Origin: Phocaeicola_A sp036804505
GTDB taxonomy: Bacteria; Bacteroidota; Bacteroidia; Bacteroidales; Bacteroidaceae
Reading direction: 5' to 3'
DNA length: 64,000 nt
NCBI GenBank assembly: GCA_036804505.1
Contig: DAIRSI010000001.1
Location: forward strand, 194,459-258,458
The position numbers were made by a program, and so were the translations under genes. The notes beneath the pieces are model-generated. The model made no database searches. It was not told where the DNA came from and saw only the letters and a program-made list of their open reading frames with translations. Below are positions 59,718 to 64,000 of the stretch, one piece after another. Positions within the stretch are counted from its first letter, which is position 1. Each line of letters begins with the position of its first letter.

Positions 59718-60788
59718 TTACTGTGCGATACAGATACTTACACGGTTTTCTGCTGCAGTGTTAAACGGCTGAACAGTGTCACCCTTGAAATCGCTGGAGA
59801 TACGGCTTTCGTCTATTCCGGCAGCTTTCAAAGCATCTACTACAGCTGCTGCACGACCCTTGGACAGGTTCAGGTTGATTTTGGAAGTACCGGTATCAAC
59901 ATCGGCATAACCTGTTACAACAACCTTGCTGTTAGGATACTTGTTCATATACTGAACCAGGTCATCAATCTTTGACTTTTCGCTGTCGCGAACAATTGTT
60001 TTGTTGATGGCGAAGAAGATATCGCGACGGATTGCCTCAATAACTTCAGGTTTCGGTTCTTCCTTTACTACAGGTTTAACTTCTTCAACCGGAGCCGGAG
60101 CAACTTCTTCTACCACTACTGGAGCCGGAGCTACATAACCTTTACCCAATTTGATAGTCAAACCGGCCAGTGCATTGAAGTACCAGTCGGCATTGCCTGC
60201 CTTCTTTGAATTATAATGATCGGTCAATACGTTGGCGTTGCCTTCGATGTTGAAGTCAACAGCATCACTCAAGCGAATGTTTACGCCCAAGCCGCCACGG
60301 CCAACCAATGAATTCTTGCTTCCGTCCCAAAGATACTCCAACTTATAGTTGTGAGTGCTTAAAGCGTTAGCCTCGTCATTTCCCCATGCGTGATTGAGTC
60401 CACCGCCTAAGAAGCCATAAAAGCTAAGAGTGCGTGTCGGGTTCCATCCGCAAAGCAGATTGCTCAGATTCAGCATGAAGTCAACATCAGCTGCAATGTA
60501 TTTGAATTTGTAAGTCTGGGAAGGATTTACCCAACCACCCTTACTTTGCCATCCGTTGATGTTCAGACGCATTCCGAACAACGGATTGAACTGGTAACCG
60601 AGAGATCCGGCTACATTCGGTGATATCAAATCGCCAAATTTAGCTTCACCCAGTGTGTACTGAGCTCCGCCCTGCAACTGCAAGAACCAATACGGATTGA
60701 ACGTAGGTTTAGCCTCTTGCTGTGCGAATGATGGCATGACACTTACTATGGCAAGTGCTGCTACTAGCAATGTTTTCTTTATATTCAT
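59718..60788 (-). CDS. ompA: OmpA family outer-membrane protein
   Basis: 356 aa. Signal peptide 1-22 (ending Ser-Phe-Ala), an eight-stranded beta-barrel-like part to about 210 (FNPYWFLQLQGGAQYTLGEA, GYQFNPLFGMRLNINGW), a Pro/Val/Glu-rich linker (APAPVVVEEVAPAPVEEVKP), and a C-terminal OmpA peptidoglycan-binding domain with VVTGYADVDTGT and NLSKGRAAAVVDALKAAGI, where the Asp and Arg bind diaminopimelate. The end is ENRVSICIAQ. It links the outer membrane to the wall. A major outer-membrane protein in Bacteroides; a strong terminator follows. Confidence 0.92.
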   Translation of the reverse strand: MNIKKTLLVAALAIVSVMPSFAQQEAKPTFNPYWFLQLQGGAQYTLGEAKFGDLISPNVAGSLGYQFNPLFGMRLNINGWQSKGGWVNPSQTYKFKYIAADVDFMLNLSNLLCGWNPTRTLSFYGFLGGGLNHAWGNDEANALSTHNYKLEYLWDGSKNSLVGRGGLGVNIRLSDAVDFNIEGNANVLTDHYNSKKAGNADWYFNALAGLTIKLGKGYVAPAPVVVEEVAPAPVEEVKPVVKEEPKPEVIEAIRRDIFFAINKTIVRDSEKSKIDDLVQYMNKYPNSKVVVTGYADVDTGTSKINLNLSKGRAAAVVDALKAAGIDESRISSDFKGDTVQPFNTAAENRVSICIAQ

Positions 60789-60834
60789 GATTATAAATTT
60801 ATTAATGTTTATCTATTGGAGTAAGTCTCTGAGT

Positions 60835-61161
60835 TTATCGTGTAAGAATAACGTCAGCCGTGTCTTTTGTACTATCATTGATATGCCGATAGATTGGAGC
60901 CAAATACTCTATGACGAGAGCTCTAGCTGTATCATTTCGTCCGTTTATATAATTAATTTTTACGGAGTCGTCTTTTAGCGGCATTCCACCAACCATTCTA
61001 GCATCCTTCGTATGCAAACATAGCGTATCGTTTCCTATCTTGATAGTAACACACTCTTGATCCCATTTCTTGATCACTCCTCGTACCTCTTTTAGTTCAG
61101 GCTTACAAGAAGCGAGAAAAGAACATACAAAAACAAAAATAATTAATCGGAATTTTTTCAT
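60835..61161 (-). CDS. Small hypothetical lipoprotein
   Basis: 108 aa. Signal MKKFRLIIFVFVCSFLASC with lipobox LASC, so Cys19 would be lipidated. The mature part is about 90 aa, beta-rich (VRGVIKKWDQECVTIKIGND, LCLHTKDARMVGG) and may be an OB-like or small beta domain. No family is recognised. It lies 46 bp upstream of ompA on the same strand and just downstream of the terminator of the large lipoprotein, so its own promoter is unclear. Confidence 0.7.
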   Translation of the reverse strand: MKKFRLIIFVFVCSFLASCKPELKEVRGVIKKWDQECVTIKIGNDTLCLHTKDARMVGGMPLKDDSVKINYINGRNDTARALVIEYLAPIYRHINDSTKDTADVILTR

Positions 61162-61173
61162 TCTTAAAATTTT

Positions 61174-61213
61174 TACAAAAGGGGAGCATCCCTGCTTTGG
61201 GAGCCCCCCCTTT
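61174..61213 (-). terminator. Terminator after the large coiled-coil lipoprotein
   Basis: AAAGGGGAGC (61178-61187) pairs, with one mismatch, with GCCCCCCCTTT (61203-61213); an inner TCCC/GGGA pair (61189-61192, 61199-61202) supports a stacked stem. TTTTG follows on the minus strand. Confidence 0.65.
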
Positions 61214-61251
61214 AAATACTTATCTTAAATTATTCTTAGAATAATCTAACC

Positions 61252-63999
61252 TTATTTCTTAACTGTTACGTCAAGTGAATAGGTGTTAACATGACCGAAT
61301 CTATCTGTCAGCTTCAAGTTCAACTTAGATGCAACTGTTGAAGTGTTGAAAGGAGTCGTATTAGATTGTGGAGTAAACACGAAACGTGCCGGAGTTCCTT
61401 GAGTAGCAGATTCGAACGTAACTGTAAAGTAATCAGCTACACCAGAACCTACACTTGTTAGTGTTGCGTTTGTATTATCCAAACCTTTATAGAATCCAAA
61501 CAGATTGTCAAATGTCAAACCGAAAGTAGTGTTGTCGTAAGCATTTGTTCCCTTCAAATATTTAGCTGCAATATAGCTTGTCTGGCCGTATGTTACGTAA
61601 TTCATATCCTGTGCAGGAGTTGTGATATTACCGTTACCATCTTTCACGGCAGGTTCCTGTACCCAAGCATAAGTTTGAGTAGTAGTACCAAGTTCGCATG
61701 CAAACTTCGTTGTAACTGTCTGACCTAAGATTTTATGATCTTCTGTACCTGTTGACCAAGTACCATCAGCTTTCAGGTAAGTTTTAACTTTACCATAGTT
61801 ATAATAGATTTCAGTAGAATGATCTGCATTATCAATAAAATCTTTGTTGATAGCAAGTGCATAAGGACTAGCAAGCTTATAATCTTCTATACCATTAGCT
61901 TTAACTCCACCCTTATATTGTGCATTCTTGAACAAGAATTCATATGCGGTATCTGTTAAACCGTTGCAAACATTTTTCATGTCTTGATATCCTGTGGCAG
62001 ACTCAACTCCGGTATACGACCAATTTACAGGAGTAGACGGTTGTGCATAGCATGTAAATACATCGTTAACCAATTGACCCTCTTTCCATGTAAATGTATT
62101 AGGGAATTTAGTTGGTAAAGCTTTGGTGATAGTTAAAGTAACATAGTTTAACAATATATTGTAGTCTCCCACGATAGAGATTGTAGCGTTGTAAGTAGCG
62201 CCATCAATATATTTTGTCGGATCAGCCATAGTTACTTTAATATACTTAGCACCTGCCCAATTAGTAACTTGATTACCTGGAACACTTGTGTCGGCAGCTT
62301 TCCACAATGTATAAGTAAATGCTGGAGATACCTGATCAGCCGTTGTAGAAGCATCTGCTCCATACTTAGGATTCTTGTTAGACATAACCATTGCAGTCAT
62401 AGTTGTAGAAGAAGCAAATGTTGTATTCAAAGCAAATACCTGTGATGCAGATCCAGGCTTTCCTACTGTAATAGTACCGGTAATCGCATCAGTTTTAGCC
62501 TGAGCACCAACAGCCACATAGAATGCACGACCATCCGGATCAATCAAAGTACCATTGTAGTTAACTGCATATACACGGAAACCGATCTTGTCACCATTTG
62601 CAGTTGTACTTGTAATCTTGATGGTACCCTTATTACCCATTTGGACAACATTCAAATTTTCAATGTTATAAGCATTCCAAGCATTAATTTCTGATGGATT
62701 TGATTCCAAAGCGTAATCTTTATCCAATGCAACATAGAATGCTTTTACACTTGGGTTCATTATCTTAATAGTGATATCCTTATTTACTTCTGCCGGAGCC
62801 CAATCACCAGTTTGACGGTTATCAGCAGCATATACAGCCGGTTCATTAACACCTGCAGGAGTTGAAAGTTTAGAATTCCATTTTTGATTAACATTAAAGT
62901 TCGTAGCATCCTTATCCTTTGTAATTGCAGCTACAGCTGGTGTAGAAGAATTCCAAATTTGTTCATCAACGTTACTTGTTGAAGTACTATCTTCACATGC
63001 CTTATAGCGGTTTTTGAGATTGGCAATATTCTTTCCGTCTACGGTAAATTGTAAAGCAGCTGCATTAGTCATCGCTGTTTGCATCAAAGCAATATCAAAT
63101 TCAGAAGGCACGTAGCGAGTTTTCGTGTTTGTTGTATTATTGATCTGAAGACCAAATCCATAATACTGTTTACTGTTTAAGTTTGTAGGTTCAACTTTAG
63201 TTAATGCCGCAAAATCAGCAGCTTTATAAGCATCTGTCAATTTAAACTTAACTATCCACAAACCGGTATTGTCAGTTGCACGAGTAACAACGATGTCACC
63301 ATCATATCTTGAAGGAGTACCATCGACTGCAAGCATATTATTAACATCTATATTACCGTTGGAACGAATCAATCTGATAACTGCATCCTTGGTCAAGTCT
63401 GCATTTGATGGAGATACACGAATCAAAATACCATCAGCAAAAGTAACCAATTTGTCTTTTGTGAAAGTTAATTCGCCTGTAAGTCCCTTACCGAAAACAT
63501 TTTCTTTTTCAGAAGTATTTTCAATATTAATAGCCTTTTTATAGTCAAGAGTGATTACATTATCTGGATCTAAACCAGTAAAAGAACCCACCAAACTTAC
63601 GCTAGTAATCATATTACCAATTGCGTTGTAAACCTCAGTTTTCAAAGCATTGAACTTTGTCGTCATATCAGCAATAGCTGAGTCACTGGCAGCTTTCAAT
63701 TGAGCTTCGAAAGCCTGAACATCCTTCATTGCTGTTTCCAAAGCAGTGATACGAGCTACAGCTGCAGTAAGATCTGCCTGAGCAGCCTTTGTAGCAACTG
63801 CATCATTAGCTGCCTGAGCTTTTGCCAAGGCACTTTCGGCAGTAGTTTTAGCAGCAGAAGCAGTTGCAGTTGCAGAAGCTAAGTCAGTCTTCAATGCGTC
63901 AACGCTACTTTGCAGAGCTGCTTTGTCAATCTGACTTTGTAAGCTATTGATGTCATCATCATAATCCTTACAAGAAGTCAAAGCACTTGTTGACCCCAA
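61252..63999 (-). CDS. Large coiled-coil surface lipoprotein, 5' end cut by window
   Basis: About 915 codons remain, entering from the right edge without a clear start (the frame begins LGSTSALTSC; the first in-frame codon is TTG). ALTSC is a lipobox and the following KDYDDDIN is acidic, like the lipoprotein export signal of Bacteroidetes, so the protein is likely surface-exposed. Next comes a heptad-type coiled coil of about 110 residues (IDKAALQSSVDALKTDLASA-type Ala/Leu/Asp repeats), then about 750 residues rich in Thr/Asn/Asp with beta-sandwich character. It resembles the 'KDYDDD' family whose N-terminus is found on PL29-lyase-like and other surface proteins. Function unknown; adhesion is a guess. 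Confidence 0.8.
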   Translation of the reverse strand: MGSTSALTSCKDYDDDINSLQSQIDKAALQSSVDALKTDLASATATASAAKTTAESALAKAQAANDAVATKAAQADLTAAVARITALETAMKDVQAFEAQLKAASDSAIADMTTKFNALKTEVYNAIGNMITSVSLVGSFTGLDPDNVITLDYKKAINIENTSEKENVFGKGLTGELTFTKDKLVTFADGILIRVSPSNADLTKDAVIRLIRSNGNIDVNNMLAVDGTPSRYDGDIVVTRATDNTGLWIVKFKLTDAYKAADFAALTKVEPTNLNSKQYYGFGLQINNTTNTKTRYVPSEFDIALMQTAMTNAAALQFTVDGKNIANLKNRYKACEDSTSTSNVDEQIWNSSTPAVAAITKDKDATNFNVNQKWNSKLSTPAGVNEPAVYAADNRQTGDWAPAEVNKDITIKIMNPSVKAFYVALDKDYALESNPSEINAWNAYNIENLNVVQMGNKGTIKITSTTANGDKIGFRVYAVNYNGTLIDPDGRAFYVAVGAQAKTDAITGTITVGKPGSASQVFALNTTFASSTTMTAMVMSNKNPKYGADASTTADQVSPAFTYTLWKAADTSVPGNQVTNWAGAKYIKVTMADPTKYIDGATYNATISIVGDYNILLNYVTLTITKALPTKFPNTFTWKEGQLVNDVFTCYAQPSTPVNWSYTGVESATGYQDMKNVCNGLTDTAYEFLFKNAQYKGGVKANGIEDYKLASPYALAINKDFIDNADHSTEIYYNYGKVKTYLKADGTWSTGTEDHKILGQTVTTKFACELGTTTQTYAWVQEPAVKDGNGNITTPAQDMNYVTYGQTSYIAAKYLKGTNAYDNTTFGLTFDNLFGFYKGLDNTNATLTSVGSGVADYFTVTFESATQGTPARFVFTPQSNTTPFNTSTVASKLNLKLTDRFGHVNTYSLDVTVKK

Positions 64000-64000
64000 C

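Overview
This 64 kb window is a chromosomal segment from a member of the Bacteroidales, most likely the Bacteroides/Phocaeicola group. The evidence is (i) many upstream regions carrying the Bacteroidetes promoter pattern TTTG-N19-21-TAnnTTTG, with little Shine-Dalgarno use; (ii) family signatures such as DUF4292, DUF3109, VanZ, the GlsA/GlsB glycine-lipid acyltransferases and lipoproteins beginning Cys-Lys-Asp-Tyr-Asp; and (iii) the Bacteroidetes form of the division and cell-wall (dcw) cluster. Species cannot be fixed from the sequence alone.

Layout. 1-8.8 kb: an exported protein cut by the window edge, a compact promoter/33-codon ORF/terminator unit, alkaline phosphatase, a sodium symporter, a VanZ-like protein, the prfB / 47-aa membrane protein / CYTH operon, a long-chain acyl-CoA synthetase and an M20 (ArgE-like) hydrolase. 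8.8-13.3 kb: a leftward operon dut, TPR lipoprotein, DUF4292 lipoprotein, EnvC-like factor. 13.4-17.8 kb: dGTPase, the glsA-glsB glycine-lipid pair and a secreted esterase. 18.0-34.7 kb: an HU-like protein and then the rightward dcw cluster mraZ-rsmH-ftsL-ftsI-murE-mraY-murD-ftsW-murG-murC-ftsQ-ftsA-ftsZ, tightly packed and followed by a YqeY-family gene. It builds UDP-MurNAc-peptide, lipid I and lipid II and the divisome core. 34.7-38.3 kb: recO, tRNA-Glu plus rpsT, gyrB. 38.4-51.6 kb: leftward DUF3109 and gpmI, rnhB, sufBCDS, cvpA, infB, nusA, rimP. The rimP-nusA-infB operon has a promoter followed by a terminator-like hairpin in its leader. 51.7-53.8 kb: a small membrane protein and an S41 protease.

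54.0-59.7 kb is the accessory part. Two identical tRNA-Asn genes are followed by an intergenic stretch bounded by an inverted repeat, an AAA/DUF4143 ATPase preceded by a 29-bp tandem repeat over its promoter, a possible IS66 transposase relic, two tandem AAA-ATPase-like/PD-(D/E)XK genes sharing a 779-bp identical tract, and a truncated group II intron lying directly behind the ompA terminator. 59.7-64 kb: ompA, a small lipoprotein and a large coiled-coil surface lipoprotein cut by the window edge.

Most of the window is conserved housekeeping sequence. The least explained signals are the 33-codon transcription unit at 151-536, the rimP leader hairpin, the gene-converted ATPase pair and the intron relic. 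Several gene starts were moved downstream of the longest ORF on the basis of promoter position, overlap with neighbours or family N-termini. All promoter, terminator and operator calls are pattern matches by eye.
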